This document shows, in pieces, positions 1-9,254 of a stretch of 38,723 bases of DNA (positions within the stretch are counted from its first letter, which is position 1; the number at the start of each line of letters is the position of its first letter). The position numbers were made by a program, and so were the translations under genes. The notes under the pieces were generated by a model. That model was not told where the DNA came from. It saw only the letters and a list, made by a program, of their open reading frames with translations, and ran no database searches. The stretch is from Methylotenera sp. (GTDB taxonomy: Bacteria; Pseudomonadota; Gammaproteobacteria; Burkholderiales; Methylophilaceae), in NCBI GenBank assembly GCA_013141495.1, contig JABFQV010000014.1:1-38723 (forward strand). The letters run 5' to 3'.

Positions 1-123
1 AGTTCCACGGTGATCACTCCCATTCTCCTGCTCATAGGTTGAGCAGAATAGTATCGGTACGTGGGTCAATTTCTAGTGCAATTTATATCGTTAGGTGGGT
101 CAATTCTGAGTGCAATTCAACAA
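1..123. mobile_element. Right or left end of an IS21-like insertion sequence (partial)
   Basis: Two direct repeats of about 24 bp (about 60-84 and 95-119) share GTGGGTCAATT, two variable bases, then AGTGCAATT, spaced 35 bp apart. The outermost sequence ends ...GTGCAATTCAACA, so read inward the terminus is TGTTGAATTGCAC. Multiple short repeats at a TGT...ACA terminus are the known end architecture of IS21-family elements. No transposase (istA/istB) lies inside the window, so the element must extend to the left of position 1 or be a solo end. The assignment rests on repeat layout only. Confidence 0.5.
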
Positions 124-313
124 CCAATATGCTTATAAGCAGTGGGGCGAGTTAAGTTTGGATGATATAGCCTCGAATAACGATGAGCTGAATGAAGTGG
201 CTGGGCATGTGTTGGGTAAGTACAATTTGCCTACTGGTGAGGATATTTACATTGAAACATCTTGGAGCGACATTGAGCGATATACGGTGGTTATGTTTTG
301 TGGGGAGAGATAA
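124..313 (+). pseudogene. 3' remnant of an unidentified gene cut by the IS-like end
   Basis: An open frame runs from inside the putative IS terminus (GTG at 110) to TAA at 311-313 and encodes an acidic soluble segment of about 63 residues (contains KQWGELSLDDIA and ETSWSDIERYTVVMF). There is no ribosome binding site at the GTG, and the first four codons lie in the IS repeat. The simplest reading is the C-terminal end of a chromosomal gene whose 5' part was separated by the insertion. I do not recognise the protein family. Confidence 0.4.
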
Positions 314-374
314 GGATGTTGCCTATATTTTGGCGTTGCCTTTACGTTGCCTATGAGAATTATAGACACATAAG

Positions 375-406
375 AAAAAAGGCTCCCATCGCTGGAAGCC
401 TTTTAG
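375..406 (-). terminator. Rho-independent terminator of tRNA-Lys
   Basis: On the minus strand GGCTTCC and GGGAGCC form a 7-bp stem (one G-U pair in RNA) around a 6-nt loop, followed by a run of six T. It lies 5-30 nt beyond the tRNA 3' end, as expected for a monocistronic tRNA. Confidence 0.8.
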
Positions 407-410
407 ATAT

Positions 411-486
411 TGGTAGGGCGTGCGGGGATCGAACCCACGACAAACGGATTAAAAGTCCGCTGCTCTACCAGCTGAGCTAACGCCCC
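411..486 (-). tRNA. tRNA-Lys (anticodon UUU)
   Basis: A 76-nt cloverleaf on the minus strand starts GGGGCGT and ends ACGCCCT-A-CCA, with a 7-bp acceptor stem (first pair G-U). The D-arm is TTAGCTCAGCTGGTAGAGC. The anticodon loop ACTTTTAATC carries TTT as anticodon, and the T-loop is GGTTCGATCC. The CCA tail is encoded. It decodes AAA/AAG lysine codons. A strong terminator follows immediately. Confidence 0.95.
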
Positions 487-641
487 ATTGTGCTAATGGG
501 TAATACTAAATTTCTGGTTTTTCGCGTTTGATTTACATCACTCACGAAAGGGCGCAATTATGCTAGAAACTCTCGACTTGGTCAACCCGAAACTAGCAAT
601 AAATTAAATTAAACCTAAATTAAATCATGTTTAATGCTAAA

Positions 642-656
642 GGCGATCATATCGCC
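642..656 (-). terminator. Weak hairpin downstream of ffh
   Basis: GGCGAT and ATCGCC form a perfect 6-bp stem with a 3-nt loop, about 35 nt beyond the ffh stop. In the ffh transcript direction it is followed only by TTTAGC, so the U-run is short. It could be a weak terminator or an mRNA 3'-end stabiliser. Confidence 0.3.
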
Positions 657-689
657 AGCTTTTAGTCGCTATCGCGTTAAAAATGGTGG

Positions 690-2054
690 CTAGCGCATGC
701 CCGGAATTTTACCGCCCATTAAGCTACCCATGCCGCGCATCATTTTCGCCATGCCGCCTTTTGCGAACATTTTCATCATCTTTTGCGTTTCTTCAAACTG
801 TTTTAGCAGGCGGTTCACCTCTTGCACCTGCACGCCTGAACCATCTGCAATACGTTTTTTACGTGTTGCTTTAATAATTTCCGGTTTACGGCGCTCTAGC
901 GCTGTCATGCTGTTAATAATGCCTTCAATACGGCGAATGCTTTTATCTGCGTCATCTGGGTTCATTTTTGCGGCCATGCCGGCCATTTGAGCCGGCATTT
1001 TATCCATCAGCGCTCCCATGCCGCCCATTTTTCGCATTTGTGACATTTGCGCTTTAAAGTCGTCTAAATCAAAGTTTTTGCCTGATTTAACTTTATCGGC
1101 CAGTTTTTGCGCTTCTGCCATATCGACATTTTTATGCGCCTGCTCGATTAAGCCGAGCACATCACCCATGCCCAGTATGCGCGACGCCATACGATCTGGG
1201 TAAAATGGCTCCAAGCCATCTACTTTTTCGCTCACGCCAATGAACTTGATTGGTTTGCCTGTGACATGACGTACCGACAATGCTGCGCCACCGCGCGAGT
1301 CACCATCCAGCTTGGTGAGAATGATGCCGGTGAGCGGCAGTGTTTCACCAAAAGCTTTTGCGGTATTGATGGCATCCTGGCCTTGCATGGCATCGACCAC
1401 AAACAAGGTTTCAATTGGGTTTAACTGTGTGTGCAAGGCCTTTATTTCCGCCATCATGGCTTCATCAATGCCCAAGCGACCTGCGGTATCAAAAATCACC
1501 ACGTCGTAATAACCACGCTTTGCAAAATCTAAAGTGGCGGCGGCAATGTCTGCTGGCTTTTGGTCGGCGTTGCTGTCAAAACATTCCACATCCAATTGCT
1601 TGGCGAGTGTTTTTAGCTGCGCTATCGCGGCTGGACGATATACATCTGCACTTGCTAACAGCACTTTCTTTTTTTGCTCTTTTAATAGTTTAGCTAGTTT
1701 GGCTGAAGTTGTCGTTTTACCTGAACCCTGCAAACCTGCCATTAAAATAATTGCCGGCGGCACCGCAGCTAAATTTAAACCTACATTGGCTTTACCCATT
1801 AAAGTAGTCAACTCATCATTCACCACCTCAATCACGGCTTGTCCAGGGGTGAGACTCTGCAACACGTCTTTACCCTGCGCGCGCAGTTTAACCGCTGCGA
1901 TAAAGTCTTTGACTACAGGCAAGGCAACGTCAGCCTCCAACAGAGCCATACGCACTTCACGCATTGCGTCTGCGATGTTTTCTTCAGTAAGTCGGGCTTG
2001 ACCACGTAAATTTTTAATGACGCCCTGCAGGCGCCCAGTTAAGTTTTCTAGCAT
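690..2054 (-). CDS. ffh: Signal recognition particle protein Ffh
   Basis: GTPase subunit of the bacterial signal recognition particle; it binds 4.5S RNA and signal sequences of nascent inner-membrane proteins and docks with FtsY. The 454-residue length is normal. An N-terminal helical N domain (about 1-90) precedes the G domain with P-loop GLQGSGKT (107-114), DTAGRL and TKLDGD motifs. The C-terminal M domain (from about 320) is very rich in methionine (MRKMGGMGALMDKM region) and ends in a Gly/Met/Lys tail. The ATG start gives the standard MLENLTGRLQ N-terminus. It is divergent from the cytochrome-assembly-like gene at 2137. ffh and ypjD are also neighbours in E. coli, so the pairing is conserved. 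Confidence 0.97.
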   Translation of the reverse strand: MLENLTGRLQGVIKNLRGQARLTEENIADAMREVRMALLEADVALPVVKDFIAAVKLRAQGKDVLQSLTPGQAVIEVVNDELTTLMGKANVGLNLAAVPPAIILMAGLQGSGKTTTSAKLAKLLKEQKKKVLLASADVYRPAAIAQLKTLAKQLDVECFDSNADQKPADIAAATLDFAKRGYYDVVIFDTAGRLGIDEAMMAEIKALHTQLNPIETLFVVDAMQGQDAINTAKAFGETLPLTGIILTKLDGDSRGGAALSVRHVTGKPIKFIGVSEKVDGLEPFYPDRMASRILGMGDVLGLIEQAHKNVDMAEAQKLADKVKSGKNFDLDDFKAQMSQMRKMGGMGALMDKMPAQMAGMAAKMNPDDADKSIRRIEGIINSMTALERRKPEIIKATRKKRIADGSGVQVQEVNRLLKQFEETQKMMKMFAKGGMAKMMRGMGSLMGGKIPGMR

Positions 2055-2136
2055 TATTTACTCTTAACAAATGATTTAGGCCTCAATTTTACATGAAGCT
2101 ATTATATTTACCGCACATTTGCGCCATAATTGCGTT

Positions 2137-2952
2137 ATGACCTATACCGCACAAAAATTAATTCCCTATTTAGTCGTTGTGTTTATTTATCTGGCAGTCG
2201 CTATTGATTATTGGCGCATCGCAAAAACACCTGAAAATACACAGCTCAAACTGCATTCAGCCATGATTGCCTTAGGATTATTTATCCATGGCGGACTACT
2301 GCATCAAAGTATTTTTTCTGGTGGATTTAATTTAGGTTTTTATCAATCAATTTCGGCCATATTTTGGTTAACTGTTTTGGTGTATTGGATCACTGATCGC
2401 AACTACCAGTTGCATAGCTTACAGGCGTTTGTATTGCCACCTGCGGCACTCTTTGCGCTGTTACCTGCATTTAGTGTGAGTCATCACTATCTACCCGAAG
2501 CAGAAAACAGCCTGTTTGTTGCACACGTGTGGATTGCGATGATTGCGTACAGTCTATTTACGTTTGCGGCATTGCATGCGCTATTGATGGCCATTGCCGA
2601 GCGTAGCCTGCATCACAAAACCACTTGGGTTAAATTGCCTAGCTTTCCGCCTTTAATGATGATGGAGTCACTGCTATTTAAAATTATTGGCTTTGGCTTT
2701 GTTTTGCTTACTATCACCCTCATCAGTGGCATGTGGTTTTCTGAGCGTATTTTCAATAAAGCCTTGCAGTTTAATCACAAAACTATTTTTTCAATTGCCA
2801 GCTGGTTTATATATGCAGGCTTGCTGTTTGGCAGAGCCCGCTATGGCTGGCGTGGCATCAAAGCCATTCGTTTGACGCTCACCGGCTTTGTATTACTGTT
2901 ACTGGCTTACGTTGGCAGTATGTTTGTTTCACAAATTATTTTGGGTCGATAA
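2137..2952 (+). CDS. ypjD: CcsA/YpjD-family inner-membrane protein (cytochrome c assembly-like)
   Basis: Integral membrane protein of 271 residues with about eight hydrophobic segments, resembling the CcsA/ResC/HemX-like cytochrome c assembly family, subgroup YpjD. The start was set at ATG 2137 (MTYTAQKLIPYLVV) because the in-frame TTG 18 nt upstream adds only a charged stub. The first segment (about 7-24) is followed by others near 50, 80, 105, 135-155, 190, 225 and 245. The family's core segment is recognisable around HVWIAMIAYSLFTFAALHAL. Adjacency to ffh supports YpjD. A role in heme handling is family-level inference; E. coli YpjD has been linked to the neighbouring CorB/CorC-type proteins and is not a proven cytochrome c maturation factor. 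Confidence 0.8.
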   Translation: MTYTAQKLIPYLVVVFIYLAVAIDYWRIAKTPENTQLKLHSAMIALGLFIHGGLLHQSIFSGGFNLGFYQSISAIFWLTVLVYWITDRNYQLHSLQAFVLPPAALFALLPAFSVSHHYLPEAENSLFVAHVWIAMIAYSLFTFAALHALLMAIAERSLHHKTTWVKLPSFPPLMMMESLLFKIIGFGFVLLTITLISGMWFSERIFNKALQFNHKTIFSIASWFIYAGLLFGRARYGWRGIKAIRLTLTGFVLLLLAYVGSMFVSQIILGR

Positions 2953-2994
2953 GCTCAAGGTTCACCAACATGAACATTTAAGGGAACTCTTGGG

Positions 2995-3681
2995 TTATCT
3001 TAAGCTAATGTGGGGCCAGTGCTGTTGTTTTGCATAGGCGGTTAATGTTTCATCAGCATCTACCGCCACTGGGTTGGTCACTAATTTCATTAGCGGTAAA
3101 TCATTATGTGAATCGCTATAAAAATAGCTTGTTTCAAAATCACTTAACTTTTGATTGCGCTCAGCCAGCCACTGGTTAATACGCGTGACTTTTCCCGCTT
3201 GAAAGCTAGGCACACCACTCACACCGCCCGTATATTTACCATTCACCATTTCAGGGTCGGTGCCAATTAAATGTTCAATCCCATAAGCTGCGGCAATGGG
3301 CTTGGTGACAAAGCTATTGGTCGCGGTAATAATCAGGCATAAATCCCCCTCCGCTTTGTGTTTATTGACTAAGTCTTGCGCTTTTTGCGTCATCATCGGG
3401 CGAATCACTTTATCCATAAACTTCAAGTGCAACTCATCCAAAAACTTTACCGGATGTTGCGAAAGAGGCTTTAATTGAAACGCTAAAAACTTAAGAATAT
3501 CCAAGTTGCCGTTTTTATAATCCTGATAAAACTGCTCGTTACGCGCTTGATGCGTGGTTGCATCCAACAGCCCTTCACCAATTAAAAATAAGCTCCAACT
3601 GTAGTCGCTATCGCCTGCAAGCAATGTATTGTCTAAATCAAACAGTGCCAGATTCTGTTTTAATGCTGAGTTTTGTTTCAT
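2995..3681 (-). CDS. HAD-superfamily phosphatase, subfamily IB (SerB-like)
   Basis: A 228-residue cytosolic hydrolase of the HAD-IB group, which includes phosphoserine phosphatase-like enzymes. Motif I is FDLDNT with nucleophile D15 and acid/base D17. Motif II is the Thr in LIITATNSF. Motif III Lys is in AGKVTRI, and motif IV is YFYSDSHNDLPL with two acidic residues for Mg2+. The helical cap (about 25-90) is of the C1 type. The substrate cannot be read from sequence; relatives act on phosphorylated sugar, serine or polyol substrates. It starts 1 nt after the stop of the EamA transporter gene, so the two are almost certainly co-transcribed. Confidence 0.85.
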   Translation of the reverse strand: MKQNSALKQNLALFDLDNTLLAGDSDYSWSLFLIGEGLLDATTHQARNEQFYQDYKNGNLDILKFLAFQLKPLSQHPVKFLDELHLKFMDKVIRPMMTQKAQDLVNKHKAEGDLCLIITATNSFVTKPIAAAYGIEHLIGTDPEMVNGKYTGGVSGVPSFQAGKVTRINQWLAERNQKLSDFETSYFYSDSHNDLPLMKLVTNPVAVDADETLTAYAKQQHWPHISLR

Positions 3682-3682
3682 G

Positions 3683-4561
3683 TTAAATATCTTTATGATG
3701 AGTTGCAGAAAGTACTAAATACACGCCAATTAAAATCACGCCAAGCGCTATCAATTCTATGCGGGTAACATGCTCATTCGCGAGCCATATCCCTAGAGCA
3801 AACGCCACTGCCGGATTTACAAAAGTATTGCTACTTGCAACCAACGGGCGCACAGTTTTAAGCAAATATTGGTATGCACTGTAAGCGACTAGCGAGCCTA
3901 ATACCACTAAAAACAACAACGCGCCCCATGACTTCAGGCTAATGGTTTGCGGCCAAGCTTCACCCTGGGCAGCACTCATTATAAGCAACACCACGCCACC
4001 GGCTAACATCTGTGCTGCACTCGCCATTAAGCCCTGCGGCATGGCTAAACGCTTACCCCACACCGAGCCAAATGACCAGCTTGCTGCTGCAAATATCAGT
4101 AACAATGCGCTGGCAAAATCGCCATGCAAACTACCACCCAGATTAAGCAAGATAATACCAACCAAACCGACTGCGATACCCAGCCACTCTTTAGTGCTGA
4201 TTTTGTGCCCCCAAATAGAAGAGAAAATCGCCATCCAGATAGGTGCGGTTGCAATAGATAATGCCGCCACACTTGATGACACCGTTTGCTGCACATAACA
4301 CACCGTGCCATTACCTAAAGCCGGCAACAACAAGCCTACAGCGCTAGCACCTAACCATTGCTGTTTAGTTGGATTGGGCGCGCCTAAAAAACGCATCACT
4401 ATATACAAAATAACACCCGCGAGCGTAAAGCGAATACCTGCCATCAGAAATGGCGGAAAGCTCTCAATCCCAAAGCGAATCGCCAAGTAGGTTGAACCCC
4501 AGATAAAGTAGGTGCAAAACAGAGCCGCTAGGATAAGTAGGGTTTGGTTTTTATTGGTCAT
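3683..4561 (-). CDS. EamA/DMT-family exporter (YedA-like)
   Basis: A 292-residue inner-membrane protein with ten predicted transmembrane helices arranged as two EamA repeats (about 10-140 and 150-285). The N-terminal signature YFIWGSTYLAIRFGIESFPP is typical of the YedA/RhaT-like branch of the drug/metabolite transporters. The second repeat contains SWSFGSVWGKRL and LLKTVRPLVASSNTFVNP, also family-typical. These proteins export amino acids or related metabolites; the substrate here is unknown. It is upstream of the HAD phosphatase with no gap, suggesting a shared transcript. Confidence 0.85.
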   Translation of the reverse strand: MTNKNQTLLILAALFCTYFIWGSTYLAIRFGIESFPPFLMAGIRFTLAGVILYIVMRFLGAPNPTKQQWLGASAVGLLLPALGNGTVCYVQQTVSSSVAALSIATAPIWMAIFSSIWGHKISTKEWLGIAVGLVGIILLNLGGSLHGDFASALLLIFAAASWSFGSVWGKRLAMPQGLMASAAQMLAGGVVLLIMSAAQGEAWPQTISLKSWGALLFLVVLGSLVAYSAYQYLLKTVRPLVASSNTFVNPAVAFALGIWLANEHVTRIELIALGVILIGVYLVLSATHHKDI

Positions 4562-4683
4562 TACCCGATTTGTCTATAAATGGATGGGTCACTTGAGCGT
4601 AGTTCAGCGGATAATGGGTACAAAATTCGTTTGATTGACATCTCACCTTACTATTTCACATTACTCAACGTCTCCCAAAACTC

Positions 4684-4717
4684 CGTCATTCTGAGCGTAG
4701 CGAAGAATCCAGTAGCA
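4684..4717 (+). repeat. REP-like repeat, single arm (GTCATTCTGAGCGTAGCGA type)
   Basis: Contains GTCATTCTGAGCGTAGCGA followed by AGAATCCAGTA. The same sequence recurs in both arms of the inverted repeat at 5083-5157, so the small GIY-YIG gene between them is bracketed by copies of one element. The copy lies just beyond the 3' end of that gene. Confidence 0.75.
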
Positions 4718-4726
4718 CGGGCTCAA

Positions 4727-5035
4727 TTATGGGACAAACAGCTCCAATTTTTCTACTAAATCATGCCATTCTGGGTTTTGCGATTCTATCAAGGAAATTT
4801 TCTTAGCTCGTGTAATCCCTTTAAGCGATTTTTCTCTTGTTATTGCACTTGCCATATCGTCACATAATTCAAAATATACCAGTGTTTTAATGTGATATTT
4901 TTTAGTAAAGCCTTCTATCAAACCCATTTGATGCTGGTACATGCGTTGCGGCAATTGACTGGTAACGCCTATATACAGCGTACCATTACGCTTACTGGCC
5001 AAAATATAAATCGCTGGCTGTTTGGGGTGACTCAC
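4727..5035 (-). CDS. Small GIY-YIG nuclease-domain protein
   Basis: A 102-residue protein consisting almost entirely of one GIY-YIG endonuclease domain of the YhbQ/UPF0213 type. Visible motifs are IYILASKRNGTLYIGVTS (the YIL...YIG pair, about 9-26), the conserved Arg in QRMYQHQ, and the catalytic-type Glu in AITREKSLKG. Family members are stand-alone single-strand or structure-specific nucleases of unclear physiological role. There is no DNA-binding domain. REP-like inverted repeats flank the gene on both sides, reminiscent of (but different from) REP-associated transposase arrangements. The start MSHPKQPAIY is an ATG at 5035. Confidence 0.85.
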   Translation of the reverse strand: MSHPKQPAIYILASKRNGTLYIGVTSQLPQRMYQHQMGLIEGFTKKYHIKTLVYFELCDDMASAITREKSLKGITRAKKISLIESQNPEWHDLVEKLELFVP

Positions 5036-5082
5036 ACAAAAACTCTCAAGTCATCATCCACTCTTGTCACATTCTTTTGCAT

Positions 5083-5157
5083 TGTCATTCTGAGCGTAGC
5101 GAGAAATCCAGTATTATCAATTAGTTGCATGGATTCTTCGCTATGCTCAGAATGACA
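5083..5157. repeat. REP-like imperfect inverted repeat (hairpin)
   Basis: The left arm, 5083-5110, begins TGTCATTCTGAGCGTAGCGA. The right arm, 5129-5157, is its near-perfect reverse complement (reverse-complement reading TGTCATTCTGAGCATAGCGA). About 18 nt of loop separate them. It could fold into a long stem in RNA and lies between the 3' end of leuA and the start of the GIY-YIG gene (both minus strand). Confidence 0.8.
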
Positions 5158-5165
5158 AACTTCGA

Positions 5166-6716
5166 TTAAACCTGCGGATGTGCGCGCTCGAGCTTGCTAT
5201 GCAACTTATTCAAGCCATTCAAATACGCTTTGGCCGAGGCAATCACAATATCAGTATCAGCGCCCTGCCCGTTCACAATACGCCCGCCTTTGGCCAAACG
5301 TACCGTTACCTCACCTTGCGCATCTGTACCACTGGTGATGTTGTTGACAGAATACAATTGCAACTCCGCACCGCTATTTACAATACGCTCAATCGCTTTA
5401 AATGCCGCGTCCACCGGGCCGCCACCGTCCGCTTCTGATTTTTTTTCAGTACCATTATCGGACACTGTAATCAATGCGTGCGGTATTTCACCTGTTTGTG
5501 ACGCCACTTGCAAATAGACTAATTTGTAGTTTTCGGTCGCCTCTTGTACAAACTCGTCACTCACCAAGGCATGCAAATCTTCATCAAAAATTTCAGATTT
5601 TTTATCGGCCAAATCTTTAAAGCGTGCAAATGCGGCATTCAGCAAGTCTTCACTAGGCAACTCAATACCCAACTCTTTCAAGCGCGTTCTAAATGCATTG
5701 CGGCCTGACAATTTTCCCAAGGTCAATTTGTTCGCATTCCAGCCCACGTCTTCAGCGCGCATAATTTCATAAGTCTCGCGGTGCTTCAATACGCCGTCCT
5801 GATGAATACCAGACTCATGCGCAAACGCATTAGCGCCAACAATGGCTTTATTGGGCTGCACTGGGTAACCGGTAATGGACGACACCAATTTGCTGGTAGC
5901 CACAATTTGTGTGGTATCAATACGTGTAGTCAAATTAAAAACATCGCTACGGGTTTTAATCGCCATTACGACTTCTTCCAAGCTCGCGTTACCTGCGCGC
6001 TCACCCAAGCCGTTAATCGTACATTCCACCTGGCGCGCACCGCCCATGACGGCTGCCAACGAGTTGGCCACGGCCATGCCAAGGTCATTATGGCAATGCG
6101 TTGACCAGACCACTTTATCGCTATTGGGCACGCGCGCAATCAATTCACGCATACGCTCGCCCCAAGGTGCGGGGATAGAATAACCAACGGTATCGGGCAC
6201 GTTAATGGTTTTTGCACCTGCTTTAATCACCGCATCAAACACGCGCACCAAAAAGTCCATGTCTGAGCGCACTGCATCTTCGGCTGAGAACTCTACGTCA
6301 TCGGTATATTCCAACGCCCATTTCACGGCTTGCACCGCACGCTCCACCACTTGATCTTCAGTCATGCGGAGTTTGTTTTCCATATGGATCTTGCTGGTGG
6401 CAATAAAGGTGTGGATGCGGCCACTAGCCGCATGCTTAATCGCCTCGCCGGCACGGCGCACATCGTTTTCACTCGCGCGCGCCAATGAACATACGGTTGA
6501 ATTTTTAATGATTTTGGCGATTTCTGAAATTGAATCAAAGTCACCTGGGCTGGCTGCGGCAAAGCCGGCTTCAATCACGTTAACGCCTAATTTTTCGAGC
6601 TGGCGCGCGATACGAATTTTCTCTTCTTTAGTCATCGCCGCACCTGGGCTTTGCTCGCCATCACGCAAGGTGGTGTCAAAAATAATAATTTGATCTTGTT
6701 TGGTTGCTTGATTCAT
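5166..6716 (-). CDS. leuA: 2-isopropylmalate synthase
   Basis: First committed step of leucine biosynthesis: condenses 2-ketoisovalerate with acetyl-CoA to give 2-isopropylmalate. The 516-residue length fits the type-1 bacterial enzyme. The catalytic TIM barrel opens with [18 protein letters not shown] (about 11-28), and the metal-binding [13 protein letters not shown] lies near 208. [15 protein letters not shown] and [16 protein letters not shown] are also diagnostic. The C-terminal third (about 390-500) is the LeuA allosteric domain that binds leucine for feedback inhibition. It is monocistronic here. The 370-nt region upstream contains a candidate leucine-rich leader peptide at 6781-6837, which would be a second, transcript-level control. 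Confidence 0.97.
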   Translation of the reverse strand: MNQATKQDQIIIFDTTLRDGEQSPGAAMTKEEKIRIARQLEKLGVNVIEAGFAAASPGDFDSISEIAKIIKNSTVCSLARASENDVRRAGEAIKHAASGRIHTFIATSKIHMENKLRMTEDQVVERAVQAVKWALEYTDDVEFSAEDAVRSDMDFLVRVFDAVIKAGAKTINVPDTVGYSIPAPWGERMRELIARVPNSDKVVWSTHCHNDLGMAVANSLAAVMGGARQVECTINGLGERAGNASLEEVVMAIKTRSDVFNLTTRIDTTQIVATSKLVSSITGYPVQPNKAIVGANAFAHESGIHQDGVLKHRETYEIMRAEDVGWNANKLTLGKLSGRNAFRTRLKELGIELPSEDLLNAAFARFKDLADKKSEIFDEDLHALVSDEFVQEATENYKLVYLQVASQTGEIPHALITVSDNGTEKKSEADGGGPVDAAFKAIERIVNSGAELQLYSVNNITSGTDAQGEVTVRLAKGGRIVNGQGADTDIVIASAKAYLNGLNKLHSKLERAHPQV

Positions 6717-6780
6717 GGTCGTTACCTTACTTTTTTATTCAGTTTAATTTTAGCTTAATTTGAGACCGAGTAAATTTACC

Positions 6781-6837
6781 TTAAAGCAAATTGAGTTCAA
6801 ATAGTAGCATCTCGCTGCAGATAATACGCAACGTCAT
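6781..6837 (-). CDS. leuL: Candidate leucine-rich leader peptide upstream of leuA
   Basis: An 18-codon minus-strand frame, MTLRIICSEMLLFELNLL then TAA, ends 64 nt before the leuA start. Six of the 18 residues are Leu, five of them in the last eight codons (CTA CTA ... CTC ... TTG CTT), plus two Ile. This is the layout expected of a ribosome-mediated attenuation leader. Weak points: neither the ATG at 6837 nor the internal ATG at 6810 has a convincing Shine-Dalgarno, and I see no GC-rich terminator hairpin with U-run between the peptide and leuA. If real, the mechanism may be anti-termination or translational coupling rather than a classical attenuator. Confidence 0.35.
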   Translation of the reverse strand: MTLRIICSEMLLFELNLL

Positions 6838-7085
6838 TTAACACATGGAGGGGTGGGGGATAGTTTGCGCGCTAGCGCAGGTTTTTAGTACGGAGCGCCG
6901 TAGCGCGTAATGCAAACATTTTACGCAAGAGCATTGCGCTTGCAATCAAGCCAGCCGCAAAAAGTGTACTAAAAATGTGTAAGTTCGACATAGTGTTAGA
7001 AATATAATGTTTTTTAGAAAAATCTGCAAGCATTTAACTTCTGTAACTTAAACCTTCGCATTCAACCGCGCTGGTTTTTAAGTCT
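6838..7085. other. Intergenic region between pssA and the leuA leader
   Basis: No complete gene seen. The stretch holds a small GC-rich palindrome, TGCGC-GCTA-GCGCA at about 6865-6878, and a second GC-rich patch, CGGAGCGCCGTAGCGCG, just beyond it. A hydrophobic minus-strand reading here is broken by frame. The leuA promoter is probably within this stretch, but no convincing -35/-10 pair could be assigned. Confidence 0.4.
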
Positions 7086-7877
7086 TTAGTCACTTAGCTT
7101 TTTCGCACGAAGCCTACCACGTAACCACATGACATACCCTGACAACGCATAAGCAGCCATCACAAAAAATAGCACCTCTGGCGGACTATATGAAATAAGC
7201 ACAAAAGCCAGCACAATGCCCAACATGACAATAAATGGCACACTGTGTTTTAAGTTGATGTCTTTGCCACTGTAATAACGCAAATCACTGACCATTGATG
7301 CACCTGCAAACACAGTAAGCACCCAAGCCATCCATTTCATTTTAAGCACGCCAAAAAACACATCACGGCCACTCACGCCATATTCGTAAGACACCCACAC
7401 AAAACCTGCCAACAGCGCTGCCGCCGCAGGGCTAGGCAAACCCTGAAAATAACGCTTGTCTTGATGCTCGTCATCTAGCTTGGTGTTAAACCGTGCCAAG
7501 CGCAACGCTGCACAGGCACAGTAAATAAAGGCGGCAATCCAACCTAACTTACCTAAAGGCTTAAGTGCCCACACATAAAGGATCAGCGCAGGCGCAACAC
7601 CAAACGACACCATATCAGATAAGCTGTCATACTCCGCGCCAAAGGCACTTTGCGTATTGGTCATGCGCGCTACACGGCCATCTAAACCATCCATCACCAT
7701 GGCGATAAAAATGGCGATTGCGGCAAGCTCAAAATTACTATTCATCGCCTGCACGATGGCGTAAAACCCCGCAAACAAGGCCGCTGAGGTAAATAAATTT
7801 GGCAGCAAATAAATACCACGCGCCCTTAATGACGGGCTATCTGTTTTGCTATTTGGTAGTTGTTTAGTATCGGTCAT
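7086..7877 (-). CDS. pssA: CDP-diacylglycerol-serine O-phosphatidyltransferase (phosphatidylserine synthase)
   Basis: Membrane enzyme that makes phosphatidylserine, the precursor of phosphatidylethanolamine, from CDP-diacylglycerol and serine. The CDP-alcohol phosphatidyltransferase signature is complete: DG-x2-AR-x8-G-x3-D-x3-D is seen in DGRVARMTNTQSAFGAEYDS followed by LSD. About eight hydrophobic helices follow a short hydrophilic N-terminus. The start was taken at ATG 7877 (MTDTKQLPNSKT, 263 residues); an in-frame TTG at 7916 would add 13 residues. It is divergent from tgt. The type II (PssA integral-membrane) class is the common one in proteobacteria next to leucine genes. Confidence 0.9.
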   Translation of the reverse strand: MTDTKQLPNSKTDSPSLRARGIYLLPNLFTSAALFAGFYAIVQAMNSNFELAAIAIFIAMVMDGLDGRVARMTNTQSAFGAEYDSLSDMVSFGVAPALILYVWALKPLGKLGWIAAFIYCACAALRLARFNTKLDDEHQDKRYFQGLPSPAAAALLAGFVWVSYEYGVSGRDVFFGVLKMKWMAWVLTVFAGASMVSDLRYYSGKDINLKHSVPFIVMLGIVLAFVLISYSPPEVLFFVMAAYALSGYVMWLRGRLRAKKLSD

Positions 7878-8013
7878 GTTCGTATCATACCTGCGAATGA
7901 GGTAAATATAAATCAAGCGCTTAAAATTAAGACTTAACTTAGCTAGCTTAACTCGGTTCTAATTACAGACTTAACTGCAGACATAGGTTAAGGATAACAA
8001 AGGCGTGTGATAA

Positions 8014-9147
<1,134 letters not shown>

Positions 9148-9193
9148 CTTTATCGCTTAAAAGTTGAGATTACTGCAACGCAAGTCAGTCTGT

Positions 9194-9201
9194 GCTAAAA
9201 T
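9194..9201 (+). promoter_or_regulatory. Possible extended -10 element for yajC-secDF
   Basis: TGCTAAAAT resembles an extended -10 (TGn followed by TAAAAT), 54 nt upstream of the yajC start. No good -35 hexamer sits at standard spacing, so this is tentative. Confidence 0.3.
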
Positions 9202-9254
9202 CCAAAGCTAATTTTTTAGACCATTTCCACTTAATATATTAAGAGAGTTATATC

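Noticed and set aside
298-480. Plus-strand 60-codon frame over the tRNA-Lys region
   Set aside because: It runs antisense through the tRNA and its terminator; it is a by-product of those RNA sequences.
1534-2001. 155-codon plus-strand frame antisense to ffh
   Set aside because: It lies wholly inside the conserved Ffh coding sequence on the other strand and shows only composition-driven Ala/Ser-rich text.
4684-5157. CRISPR-like array from the repeated GTCATTCTGAGCG sequence
   Set aside because: Only three copies, two of them inverted, with a gene between; no regular spacers and no cas genes.
6872-6992. Hydrophobic small-protein reading on the minus strand upstream of leuA (starting MSNLHIFSTLF)
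   Set aside because: The attractive membrane-like reading (about 39 residues) requires skipping one base in a run of six T; the true frame stops after about 23 codons, and the other frame has no start codon.
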